A stretch of 64,000 nt of DNA from Panicum virgatum. Taxonomy: Eukaryota; Streptophyta; Magnoliopsida; Poales; Poaceae. Of the stretch, positions 22,671 to 33,000 are shown piece by piece. The notes under the pieces were generated by a model, which ran no database searches, was not told the origin of the DNA, and saw nothing but the letters and a program-made list of their open reading frames with translations. The stretch lies in contig NC_053150.1 in assembly GCF_016808335.1 (NCBI RefSeq), forward strand, positions 24,510,538 through 24,574,537, read 5' to 3'. Position 1 is the stretch's first letter. Each line of letters starts with the position of its first letter. The translations under genes were made by a program, and so were the position numbers.

Positions 22671-25600
22671 TCATGGGTTCCTAGAGGACGGCATCTGATC
22701 TAGGACCTCATGCAAAAAGAGATCCCGCAGCTCCAAGTATCTATCTCTCCATTCTGTCCCTTGTTGGTTAGGTGTGCAATTCTGAGTACGCAGACCAGAA
22801 CCAAATATCAAAGACGTACCACCATACTTCTGCACCAAAATAGAATGATAAGATGCAACAGAAGGTAATATCGAAGTATCAAATAAGAGACAAAGCAAAA
22901 TCAGCCAACCTGAAGTTCATCCAAGTAGTGCTCCATAAAAATTGAGGTTCGATTTCCATGAATAGGAACATCATTTTCAGGCCGAGGCAGAATTACAGCA
23001 CGTGGTTCAACTTCACCATTTGCTGAGCAAACTTTCCGCAATGGATGTAGTGGGGGCAGGATTACACGTTTTGGTGTTACTATCAGAACATTGGTTACTG
23101 GACCTGCCAAACAATTATATTATCACTATCAGACCTCAATAGTATGTACCTTCTGAAAACATGGTAAAACATAAATACAAAAAAGTACCGTCTCAGTACA
23201 TTTTGATATCCTAAAAAACATGGACGTAGTTTTTTCCTCTCCACATGGCTGTAGTCACTTTAGCAGTCCAGAGTTCATGTTTCAGTTATAGTCAAGACTC
23301 CCAAGAGAGTTAAGAGTTAACATTTTTACTTTCAGAATTCTTTGAGATTAGGATTGATTGATGGTATGCAGCCTAGACAAAGTATCACCATTCACCCAAC
23401 ACAAGGACCATACATCATGCAGCAGATGCCTTCTGGTTGGACTGAAAACTAGCGACAGGCAAAAATACATATTTTCCCTATTGAGTGTACCAGGAAAATA
23501 TGTGATCCTTAAGTTTATGAGGGAAGTACATTAGGTACAACTTCAAGACAGAAGGTTTTCAGTATGAACAAAGTCTTCATGATGTAAAATTAAAGAGTAG
23601 AACCTTGGGAGTGTTTGAATTTTCGGGTTACTTGCTGACTTCTAGTATCCCATACCCGAACATTACCATCCTCAGATCCAGAAACTAGTAAAAGTCCATC
23701 TGTGCTTGATGCCAAGCTTGTTACTGCCTTGCTGGATCAATTAAACAAATTACCAGAATTAACTTAATAGATCTCGCTCCATAAATGCTAGGCATTTGAC
23801 ATTGTAGCAACCCAATTTAAACAGAGAAAGTAACTGCAAACAAATTTCTTTAGCAAGGCACAAAGGTAATGAAGATCAATCACTACCTAAGAAAAAACTG
23901 TCAAGACTAACTTCCTGCCTACATGTAGTTTCTAAGCAGTGGAGCAACAGTGAACCAGATCAAACAGAGAAGGGGGAATCCTTTTGCTAGAAGTTAATTG
24001 CAAGTATTATATACGTTTATGGAATCTGAAAGCTCAAGAAAATATTTTTTATTAGTGCGGTTAATAGCTATTGTCAGCGTAATTATATATAGGCAGTATC
24101 CAATTTTTTAATAAGAATATATGCAAAAAGGGTAAACTCTAAGACAGTTGGAATTGCCTATTTCCTTCTATGGATCAATGTAAATAATGTAACAACCTGG
24201 ATGTTCCCGACAATGAATTTTTTTGGTCCGCTCGACTCTAATGCAAAGGTTGAAGATAGGGAATCTTGTCGCAACTAACAGCTATGCCCACAACCCAAGT
24301 ACTTCCCATGGGTAAATATAGGAGGCCATGTTCTTTTAACTGGTCAATGATTATCTCATGGGTTTAACTGGTTATTGATTATCTCAGGGAATTTCATATA
24401 GGGGGTGGTACAACAGCACAGCTAATCTCCAAGAACAAATATTTCCGAGTGATACGTATTATAGTAAATGGCCATATCGATAGATTTATATGTACAATAT
24501 CCCGACAGCAAACCTACATGATATCACGATAAAGGCATCCAGAAAATCCTTTTAACTTTCATATTGTTAGCGAGGTGTTTAGGGAGATGATGGTTAGCAG
24601 GCCCTGTTGGGCCTTGGGTGGCCGGCGCCCAGCCTCCTTGGCTCTGTGCACCGCCCCCTCCTGGTTGGTAGATGGCGGCAGGGATCCCCCTGATGGTTCT
24701 GTTTCTATAAGCCATCTAGGGTTCCCTGCCTTTATATGTACACCCATTGAGCACCTCTATCAATCAGGAGGGGGCGGCGCACAGAGCCAAGGAGGCTGGG
24801 CACCAGCCACCCAAGGCCTAATAGGGCCTGCTAACCATCTCCCTAAACACCTCGCTAACACATATTTTCAAAATACCATATACAGGCTACAGTTATGTGT
24901 CAGTCAGCTCTAGCCCCAGGTCATATTTGTCTGCTTGGCTTGCGATGACAAGCTTGGAGCTGCAAGCAACCATGCAGGCATTAGTCTGGGTATCCATGGC
25001 TCTACAATGAATTGATCACAGGCCACAAGCCCACAATATTGGGAAAAATATCCCTTTTATGTTAGCAAAAGTCAAGAAGATACAGCTCAACTTGGGTAAT
25101 GAGAGGGTGACTGAAAAGATGTTAAGTGTTTTAGTTAAATACTCTCTCCATTCCAAATTATAAGTCGTTTTGGCTTTTCTAGATACGTAGCATTTGCTAT
25201 GCACCCAAATATATGTTCTGCCTAGATACATAGGAAAAACTATGTATCTAGAAAAGCCAAAACGACCTATAATTTGGAATAGCGATTACCATTTTCACCT
25301 TCAAAACATTTTGACAAATTATCTAAAACTGTTAGATGGAACTGTAAACTCAGGTCGAACTGTTTTCTTACACATTTACGTGCAGCAAACAAATTGCATT
25401 ATCATAATCTGCGAGCAGTCAAATGAATATCAGAAATATAGAACAGAAATGTATTACTTTGACTACTTGTACGCAAACAATTGGTTAAATGTTAATCATA
25501 CATGAGAATTTCAAACCAGCATAACCATAAACGAAGTCTTAGCACTTTGGACCTAAATAATGAATTTGTTCAGAGTAACAGGAGAGTAACTACTGATGAA

Positions 25601-26962
25601 AAACTAGAAGCAGGCAAACCTTTGGTCATCCAAAGCACCAAGAATAGCTGACTCATCACTACCATGAGAACTGATATCAACACCCATTGCAGTAACATAT
25701 ATCTTTCCATCTCTACCACCAGCATAGAAAACATGACTTCTTGGGTCTAGTGCTACAGAATCAATGCTAGTAGGGAATGGAATGCTTCTTAGCATCCTAC
25801 CCTCAGATAAACTCCAGATCTGGGGAAAAGAAAATGAAATTAGGAACAAATAGCCCGGATGTTACTAGGTAAATAATGTACATAGAATAGTTAGAAATAG
25901 GAACAAATAGACAACAGTCTTGCATAGCATAATTAGCCCGGGATGTTACTAGTTAAAGTTCAACTTTGGACCTAAATGATGCGAATAATTAGCCCGGGAT
26001 GTTACTAGGTAAATAATGTACATAGAATAGTTAGAAATAGGAACAAATAGACTACAGTCCTTCATAGCATTCAATTCAAGCCAATAGAGTCGCTTACGCA
26101 CTTTGCAGGTTCGATCTTCTGAAGAAGATACAGCAATTGCTCCAAGGAAACAAGCAATATCAGTTACAGGCAGTGCATGCTGATTGAAACTGTAGAGGTA
26201 TGGTGTCTGGGCCTCCAACCTTGACTGCTCATCAAGCACCCTGTAAACAACAGAACTAAACTCAGTAAGGGACTATACAAAAATAGCTACCCAATGTTAC
26301 CACATTAAACATACATACGTGATCAGATCCCAGACTTTGATGCTTCCATCCTCTGATCCTGAGACAAGCAGATAGTCATAAAGCGCGAGGCACCTAACAG
26401 CACGATAGTGTGCATGCCATGTCTGGAGAAGCTCTCCACTAGCCACCTATACATCAGCATCAAAAGAATGTCATTTAAGCTGGAAGAGTTCCCAACAATG
26501 TCATTTAAGCTGGAAGAGTTCCCAACATTAACTACAAAGGTGTTCTATTGATCACACACATAGAACAGACAATGTTGAACTTTAACTATAAAAATGCTGG
26601 ATAGATCAGGCACATAGCATAAACTACAACAGAACCCGACAAATAGGGCACATAAGACACCAGCAAACAGGGAAAAGAAATAATTATCGCCTAATATATG
26701 TGAAACGCACTGAGAAAACAAGCCAAATATTTCACACAACTTTGAAACAAAAGCATGGACTATGCTGTGTTTCATCTGAACTTACTCTTAAATATCAATG
26801 CCCAATAGAAAAAATAGGAAAGAAAGGAAAAATACATCATACTGTTTGGAAAATGTCATTGAGAGACATGTGGGTAAAACACCTAGTTGCATTTCATTAA
26901 TCATAAAATTGTAAACTGGCATATATGCAAATGCCATGTATTTTAATAACATAGTTTCTGGT

Positions 26963-26993
<31 letters not shown>

Positions 26994-27632
26994 GGGGGGG
27001 GAGGTTCCAAGAAATAAAACTCATCTTATTGGAGACACTCCTAAGTTGAACAACCGGAACTATCCACCACCTAAAGGTATCCATTTCAGACCATCTCACT
27101 AACCAAGCACACAGCATACATTTCACATCAACCTCAAACGAAAGAGCAGATAGCAATCAACAATACGAACTCTTCCCCCCATCAGCAAGAAACCAGAATG
27201 CCCTCACCTCCCAAAGGAATAAGTTGCCGTTGCTGCCACCGCCAATGAGGTAGCTCCCCTCCTGGTCCGCAAGAAGCGCGCGTATAGGCTCAGCGGGGAA
27301 GCTCTTGACGGCCACCTGTGGCTGCAATCGAAGCCAATAAACAGGCCCGGGGTCAGGGACCGGAGTTCCAGGGCGCCGTTCGGGGCTTTGCGCGAAGGGC
27401 TTACCTTGTCCCAGTGGTAGAAGTGGACGGTGCCGGAGTTGCCGCCAGCGGGAGGGGCCTGTGCAGCGGCGAGGAAGCGGTCGGCGACCGAGGTGAGCGC
27501 GCGAGGGCGGGAGGCGCAGGGGCGGTGGCGGATTTCCTCCGCGCCGGTGCGGAGGTCCCAGGCGGCCACGCCGGCGTCCGCGGAGGACGCAGCCAGCACA
27601 AGCTGTTTCGGCGGCGGCGGAGGCGGCGCCAT
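22671..27632 (-). CDS. WD40 protein resembling RID3 / Ipi3 / WDR18
   Basis: Exons on the minus strand: 27,632-27,405; 27,321-27,208; 26,446-26,319; 26,240-26,102; 25,819-25,620; 23,731-23,604; 23,103-22,910; 22,829-22,671. They total 1,290 nt (429 residues), with all phases consistent and GT-AG borders. WD-type blades end in VAAWDL, LFLWE, IKVWDL, CKIWSL and VRVWDT, and the conserved VKSFPAEPIRALLADQEGSY follows the first blade. The fit to plant ROOT INITIATION DEFECTIVE 3, the plant relative of yeast Ipi3 and human WDR18, is by recognition. That family acts in the Rix1 complex in 60S ribosome maturation, and in Arabidopsis RID3 affects meristem formation. Family C-termini are often a little longer; here exon 8 ends LDQMPSSRNP. 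Intron 5 (1.9 kb) carries a fold-back element and a Stowaway MITE. The gene appears intact. Confidence 0.88.
24565..24860. mobile_element. 296-bp fold-back element with LTR-like ends
   Basis: The ends TGTTAGCGAGGTGTTTAGGG and its complement give inverted arms of about 95-100 bp with a few mismatches and one small indel. A perfect 5-bp duplication, CATAT, flanks it (24,560-24,564 and 24,861-24,865). TG...CA termini with a 5-bp duplication suggest integrase-made insertion, while the arms would fold into a long hairpin. It lies in intron 5 of the WD40 gene. Confidence 0.75.
25139..25287. mobile_element. Stowaway-type MITE in WD40 intron 5
   Basis: The left arm ccattccaaattataagtcg, continuing through ttttggcttttctagata, pairs with the complement at about 25,243-25,284. 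The left end actctctccattcc is close to the Stowaway consensus; the right end is worn. Confidence 0.65.
25850..26070. repeat. imperfect ~139-bp tandem duplication in WD40 intron 4
   Basis: The block tagcccggatgttactaggt through ttagaaataggaacaaatag is found at about 25,851-25,930 and again at 25,990-26,070, with a partial copy of its start at 25,931-25,953. Confidence 0.7.
26467..26526. repeat. exact 30-bp tandem duplication beside WD40 exon 3
   Basis: The unit beginning aatgtcatttaagctggaag occurs at 26,467-26,496 and 26,497-26,526 without a mismatch. It lies 20 bp upstream of the exon 3 acceptor (minus strand), within the likely branch-point zone. Confidence 0.8.
26961..27001. repeat. (GT)8 microsatellite followed by 25 G
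   Basis: Eight GT units (26,961-26,976) run into an unbroken run of 25 G (26,977-27,001) in WD40 intron 2. The exact length is prone to sequencing error. Confidence 0.8.
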
Positions 27633-27689
27633 AAGCAGAGGAGAGGGGTTTAGGGTTTTGTGTCACGGTTTTAGGGCGGAGATGCTTAA

Positions 27690-27837
27690 ATTTCATTATT
27701 TGGAACTCAATTCGCAAGTCTTTCAGAATTTGACACTTTGACCCACATGTCAATGACTCAGAATGACTCCACATATCATTGTGATAAGAATGTCAAATTC
27801 TGAAAGACTTGCGAATTGAGTCTCAAATAATGAAAAT
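27690..27837. mobile_element. short MITE upstream of the WD40 gene
   Basis: Arms of about 45 bp, tttcattatttggaactcaa through tttgacac and its complement, lie at 27,691-27,736 and 27,791-27,836. The element starts 58 bp before the WD40 ATG. Its superfamily is not determined. Confidence 0.65.
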
Positions 27838-27878
27838 TCTTGCTTTGTTAGGCTAGGACATATCAAGTGCAAAATAAT

Positions 27879-28075
27879 CTCTCCGTGCAAACCATGCAAA
27901 CTCCAATTTGGACCACCGGCATCAAAAGAACACGAGGGGATTAGGTAATTTTACAATTAACCGCCCGCATTTGGATTGACTAATCACACTTTTGCAAATT
28001 CTCCTTCCCACTCCTGTGCTCCATGGATGTTAATCCAATTGACTAAATTAGAGTTTGTATAGTTTGGATGGAGAG
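27879..28075. mobile_element. MITE with CTCTCC ends
   Basis: The left end ctctccgtgcaaaccatgca matches the complement of the right end at 28,052-28,075 with several differences. About 200 bp, non-coding. Confidence 0.5.
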
Positions 28076-28095
28076 TTTGCATCTAATATGTTCCT

Positions 28096-29011
28096 GTTAG
28101 GCTGTTCGCGGTGGGAACGGTAACCCGTCCGCTGCCAGACCCTGCGGTATGAGTTTAGCTTAAAAAACTCGCAGCGGGTACTGGAGCTCCCGAAGTGAGT
28201 ACTGCGGTCCTTTTTGGCGGGGCTCCGGTTGCAGCTCTAAAACCAGCTCCGCGCGAAGGCCTGCCAAACCGGTGCTCATACCACAGCTCCAGCATCGAAG
28301 CCCCCCAAATCCCGCTCTCTGGAGCTATTCGGGAGTACGGGAGCCAGAAATAGTGGCTCCGTGCGGCTCCTCCCGTTCATGGATACCCTTTGTCCTCGCA
28401 AGGCAGTGAGCAGTGGGCGGAGGGAGTGAGGTGCGGCGCGTGTAAGCGGGCAGGAGCCGAGCGGCCGACGGCGTGACCGGCGGCGCGCGGAGGCGGGAAG
28501 GAGCTAGAGAGGCAGCGGCACTGTCCGATCGAGCTCCAAGCGGCGATAGCGGCGCGAGCAAAGGCAGCATGAGCAGGCAGCCACGGCGCAGGGGCGACGT
28601 TGATGTGGTGGCCGGTGGTGATGGAATCGAGGATGAAGGGGTTGGCGCTTGGCGGCGTTGTCCGATGGAGCGGACGACGGAGGAGGTTGGGAAGCAGGAG
28701 AAGAAAGAAATGGATAACGAAGAAAGAGAAGGTTGGGAAGCACCGAAGCAGGGGAAGAAATGGATAACGACGAAAGAGAAAAAAATCAAGGAGAAAAAAA
28801 TAGGAGGAAGAAAAAAAAGAAAAAGAGAAAAAGAATAGAAAAAGATAATCTCAAGGGTAAATTGGTCATTTTATCTCTTTTATTTAACGAGTGAAGTCTT
28901 TTACCCAACGTTTTTTAAAATAGCTCTACTTCTATCAGACAAACCGTTCCACCAAAAAAAGTCAGAGCCGGAGCTGTTTTCGAAGGAGCCGGAACCCTGC
29001 CAACCAGCCCT
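28096..29011. repeat. possible hAT-like non-autonomous element
   Basis: The ends taggctgttcgc and, reversed, tagggctggttgg are similar. The inside has many ctccggctcc-type motifs in both directions. No clean 8-bp target duplication was found, so both the boundaries and the superfamily are tentative. Open frames inside have no recognisable domain. Confidence 0.35.
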
Positions 29012-30260
29012 ACGTCCGTTCAGCTAAAATAGCCTTTGGCTCCGACTAATCATCGGCCTCCCAGGAGAACGACATCTCCTCATGCCGCCCTCCCCAACCG
29101 CCCAACCCGCTACCCGCGCTCGACCTTGCCTCCATGGGTGCCCCTCCCTACCCTCGCCGCCGATGCCCTGACCCTGCCGCCTTCTGCAAGTGCAACGCGC
29201 CGCCACCGGCTCGAGGTTGAGGAAGCGGAGCTCCGCCGCCGACTACCGTCGTCGAATCGAGGCCGGCCGCGCCTGATCCTCCACCGAATCGAGGCCAGCC
29301 GCGCCTGATCTGCCACCTTTCTCGCCTCCGTCGAGTTCCGATTGTCCCCGCCTCCACCGAGTACCTTGGGCGAATCAAGGGCGGGCACTGCACGGAGGAG
29401 CGGATTCGCTTGGGGGGAGGGCCCACCTCGGCCGGATCAGAACTGCTTCGCCTCTGCCGCCTCCTAGATTTGATCTAGGCGTTGAAGAGAAGTTAGGGCC
29501 GGCGCTGCCAGCGGTCAGTGTGCTCGCGTCGACCCCTGCCCTTGAGGCCGTCCGGCACTGTGAGGCTATCCTGGAGAAGATGGGTCTGAGCAGCCGTGGG
29601 CGCAAGTGGCTGCGGCGATGGGCAGCAGTTCAGCCGGCCACATCAGGGCAGAGCTCCACCGTGCGCTCCGACCGGCGTCGTGCCAAACTCAGATACATGA
29701 ACCTTTTTGTAGCCCTGCGTCTGTCAATCTCTAATGCAAACAAGTGCCTGCATTTGTCAAATGCATACATTATCTATAGGAACTCCAAATGCATAGATTA
29801 TCTATAGGAACTTGTGAGTCGAATCTGTTAGCATCTTGGCAAATGTGGGTCTTTGAATGAAACTCCTATGTGTGTCCATGCATGATTTGTTTGAAATACC
29901 GGAGGATGGCATGCAAATATTGGACATGGTTGTGTGTAGCACTTCTTATGCACATCCATCACTCCTCTCTGATTTGGAGACTGTTTTATCTGTTAGTAAT
30001 ATATCTAGTAGTAGCTTGCTATATGTGTGTCCTTGAACCTGTAAGTTGACTTAAAAAATACTAGTACATTTCAAGACTGATGTGTCTATGATATGATTTT
30101 GATCTTTCAACAACACAACTTATTTTGGCCTTGTGCAATGTGTTGGCTATTTTGTGCTCACAAATACAATGAGTACAATGTCACTCAGATGTTCAAAAAA
30201 GGCCCTTGTGTGTAGCACTTGTTTCTATGCACGTATATTAATGGCTCTCCAGGCTAATCT
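29012..30260. other. intergenic, no gene seen
   Basis: A GC-rich part (29,050-29,700) is followed by AT-rich sequence. Open frames here are overlapping shadows without domain signatures. A region upstream of the Harbinger gene relic is possible but not shown. Confidence 0.3.
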
Positions 30261-30694
30261 GGGGCCCGTTTGTTTCTGTTGCCCTACTCGCGCTACAAAA
30301 AGAATTTTGCGTGCATGGAGTACTAAATGAAGTTTATTTGCAAAACTTTTTCGCAGATGGATGCAACTTTGCGCGACGAATCTAATGACGGTAATTAATT
30401 GATGATTGACTACAGTAATGGTATAGTAACTAGCGAAGGGGCACACGGTGCAGTGGCAAAGGCCACCCGCCCAGGGTTCAAACCCTCGGTGCCACACCTA
30501 ATTAAGCTTTAGGGGTTTCCCTTAAAGTATTTCTATAAAAAAAAATGCTACAGTAACCATCCTCTAATCGTGCGGTCAAATGCTTGATTAGATTCATCTC
30601 GCAAAGTAGCGTAGGGGTCTGCATTCATTTAATATCCATAATTAATAGTCAAACTTTGTGCTACTTTTTAACACAAGCAAACCAAACAAGGCCC
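30261..30694. mobile_element. MITE (GGGGCCCGTTTG...CAAACAAGGCCC), PIF/Harbinger-like
   Basis: The ends ggggcccgtttgttt and, reversed, gggccttgtttggttt face each other. The inside has gcgtgcatggagtactaaat and acgaatctaatgacggtaat, typical of a very common grass MITE group. A clear target duplication is not visible. It is split by a SINE. Confidence 0.6.
30431..30545 (+). mobile_element. short tRNA-derived SINE nested in the MITE
   Basis: A B box (GGGTTCAAACCC) lies at 30,473-30,484, after a ggtgcagtggcaaagg A-box-like segment, and the element ends in nine A. Flanks tggtatagtaac (30,419-30,430) and tgctacagtaac (30,546-30,557) form a 12-bp duplication with two differences. Confidence 0.7.
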
Positions 30695-31186
30695 TATTTA
30701 TCGTTTTGACCGGAAACTAAGGTGAATATTTACCACCATCTTGTGCATGACCTAGGGAAGACAATTTATTTCCATGATCACTGAGTTATTGTGGGGCATG
30801 TTGGGCTTGTTGACTGACACCCTAATTTTTTAAAAACTATTTCAAGCTCCAACTGACAAATGCTATTGATGAAAATGTGGCCTAAAAATGTCGCCATATT
30901 TCCTATGATTCAAGAATATCCCTTATCTGCAATTATGTTGAACTGAGAGCAAGATTGAGGTAAAACTATGGTGCCTACTTTGCTCTGTCTAATTGCATCA
31001 TGTATATTTTCAATGTTTCATGGTTTGATGCAAATGCGTTTGAATTTAAACCAGCAAATGAGGTCAGTTTAGGATCCAGGATTTTGTTGTGCATGCATAT
31101 CTGAAGAAGGAATTAATGGTTATGGGATATATTCTTCTAACATTTTACATGTTCATTGATATATGTGTTTTGACTCTGATTTCAGT
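30695..31186. other. no separate feature; leads into the Harbinger gene relic
   Basis: AT-rich sequence ending in tctgatttcag at 31,185, a good splice acceptor just before the ATG at 31,187. It may be an intron of the relic gene that follows. Confidence 0.35.
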
Positions 31187-31362
31187 ATGGACCCTAACGA
31201 ATCCAATGATGGGTCACAGGGAGCTTTTACTGGTGGCAACATTCCTCCCTACCAGGCTGCCTGGAACCCGTACATGTATGGGTACCAAGCTCCTCCGTCC
31301 TGGTTCCCCCAAGGAGAGCAGCAGGTTCCACCCAATGTCTCAATGGTGTGTCCAGGTACTAG

Positions 31363-31893
31363 CAAGGTTTTTTTCCCAACCGGTTAACCCAAACCGCCAG
31401 CCACCGGTTCCGGTTTACCGGACCGGTTGGACCGGTAACCGGTGGGAACCGGTTGAATTCAAATCCAAATTCAAAAGCTCCCGTGCAACCGGTTCCAACC
31501 GGTTTACCGGTCGGTTTGAATTTAAATTCAAATTCAAAAGCTCCCGTGCAACCGGTTTACCGGCCGGTTTGACCGGTTTACCGGCCAGTTTGACCGGTTT
31601 GACTGGTGGGCCTTAATGGGCCGGCCCATTTTTTTTCTTTTTCTTTTTTGATTTAACTTTAAATCCCCGCAAACTATACTAAATGAACGAATTTTTGAGA
31701 AAATTTGATACCATTAGATTCATCGCAACTTGAAGTATTTTTAGGAATTTTTTGAGAATTTTTCATTTTTTGAATTTAAATTTAAATTTTGAATTTTGGC
31801 CGGTTGGGTACCGGCCGAAACCGGAACCGGTCCGGACCGGTTTGACCGGTAACCGGTCAAACCGGACCGGTTCCCACCGGTTTGTTGAACCCT
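31363..31893. mobile_element. hAT-type MITE rich in ACCGGT
   Basis: The insertion is flanked by ggtactag on both sides (31,355-31,362 and 31,894-31,901), a 7- or 8-bp duplication. The ends caaggttttttt and, reversed, (c)agggttcaac agree with hAT termini. Inside, a unit with aaattcaaaagctcccgtgc and following accggt motifs is repeated at about 31,458 and 31,528. Confidence 0.7.
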
Positions 31894-32094
31894 GGTACTA
31901 GTGCCCCACAAGTGTATTCTCTTGCTGAAAACACAGAAGCACGTATGCAAAGCGTTGAGGTAGATGTGGAGCAACAGCAAGTCTGCCCAGCACCTACAGG
32001 AAAGAGCGCAAAGAAATGCATCAGTAGGACCAAGTTAGGCAATTTCAACCCAGAAGATGTAAACCTTGTCAAGTCATGGCTTGAAATAAATTGT

Positions 32095-32212
32095 AACTCT
32101 TTTTCTCAGCTTCTGCTCCCTCCTCTTTCTTTCTTGTAAGTATTTCTTCTTGTAATGTTCTTTTTAATGCAATTGCTGTGGGGAACTCCCCACAGTTTCC
32201 GTTCAAAAAAAT
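32095..32212 (+). mobile_element. 5'-truncated LINE 3' end
   Basis: About 118 bp ending in gttcaaaaaaat interrupts the Myb/SANT frame. It is flanked by a duplicated aagtcatggcttgaaataaa segment (32,071-32,096 and 32,213-32,236; two differences in 24 bp). A short tail-only copy with a long target duplication and A tail fits target-primed L1 insertion. Confidence 0.6.
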
Positions 32213-32564
32213 AAGTCATAGCTTGAAATAAGTTGTGACCCAGTTGCAAGTACTCTACAAAAAAAAAAAAAGATCGCATGTGGGAAAGGATTATGCAGAG
32301 ATACAACTTCAGGCGGGGATCACATGCAGAAAGGAGTGTGAGGTCTCTACCGAGCCGCTGGGACATTATCAAAGCAGAAGTCGGGAAGTTTTCATCATTC
32401 TATGCTGATGCCATTCGAGAGAATCCTAGTGGGATGTTGAATGCCGATAAGGTAAGCATGTTATATATTTGTCTCTGCTTTTTTGTTTCAACACAATCTT
32501 TACTGGTTGATAGTAGCCAACTAATTTAATAGCATCCAAGTATCTGAATGTTGTATAACTCACT

Positions 32565-33000
32565 AATTTATGTGCTTCTGAAGAGCCGATAGTCCTTCCT
32601 TGCCAGTGACATCACACGTCTTTTTGAAGTAGTTATCACGACTTTTCACCGCCTCTTTTATGTGCTTGAATAAATGGCTACACACCTGAAATCTGCAATA
32701 GCACTTCTCATATGAGCTACTACAAACATAGAGTGATCGATGTTCGAAATATGCTCAACTTTACCTTCTACAGAACTGCTTATCATTGTCAACACGATCT
32801 AGAATGAAGTAGTCAGCTTTGATCCTCTTGTGACCAGAAGGAAGGTCCCTCGGCCGAATGACCGTTGGTGGCGCATTGGATCAACGACGCGTGCGAGAGC
32901 TCTCTGCTTGCAACAGCTGGTTGTATGTCGCGACCTCCTCTTCATCTTCATCAAACCTTTGCAACGAGCCTTTGCATCTAATACCTTTGCAACGAGCCGA
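32565..33000 (-). pseudogene. PIF/Harbinger transposase fragment
   Basis: On the minus strand from about 33,000: EVATYNQLLQAESSRTRR, a TGA, then NAPPTVIRPRDLPSGHKRIK, DYFILDRVDNDKQFCRR and, after an interruption, FQVCSHLFKHIKEAVKSRDN and KTCDVTGKEGLSALQK ending near 32,575. This is the N-terminal part of Harbinger nucleases, before the DDE domain, which is missing. It converges on the Myb/SANT relic, an arrangement found in autonomous Harbinger elements. Recognition is by family motif; no terminal repeats could be assigned. Confidence 0.65.

Larger units (their letters stand above)
31187..32451 (+). pseudogene. Harbinger-type Myb/SANT gene (ORF1) relic
   Basis: The frame begins MDPNESNDGSQG, directly after a splice acceptor, and includes YQAAWNPYMYGYQAP. 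After a hAT insertion it resumes at about 31,895 (SAPQVYSLAENTEA) with KLGNFNPEDVNLVKSWLE. After a LINE stub it resumes near 32,220 and runs through RMWERIMQRYNFRRGSHAER and SRWDIIKAEVGKFSSFYADA to a GTAAGC donor at 32,452. This is the trihelix/Myb-like DNA-binding protein that PIF/Harbinger elements encode beside their transposase (also seen in host 'GST T3-like' proteins). It is broken by two insertions and an in-frame stop in the repeated segment (tag at about 32,219). The C-terminal exon was not found. Confidence 0.7.

Noticed and set aside
28096..29011. A firm hAT call for this repeat
   Set aside because: The flanking 8 bp agree at only about half of positions, so it is listed only as possible.
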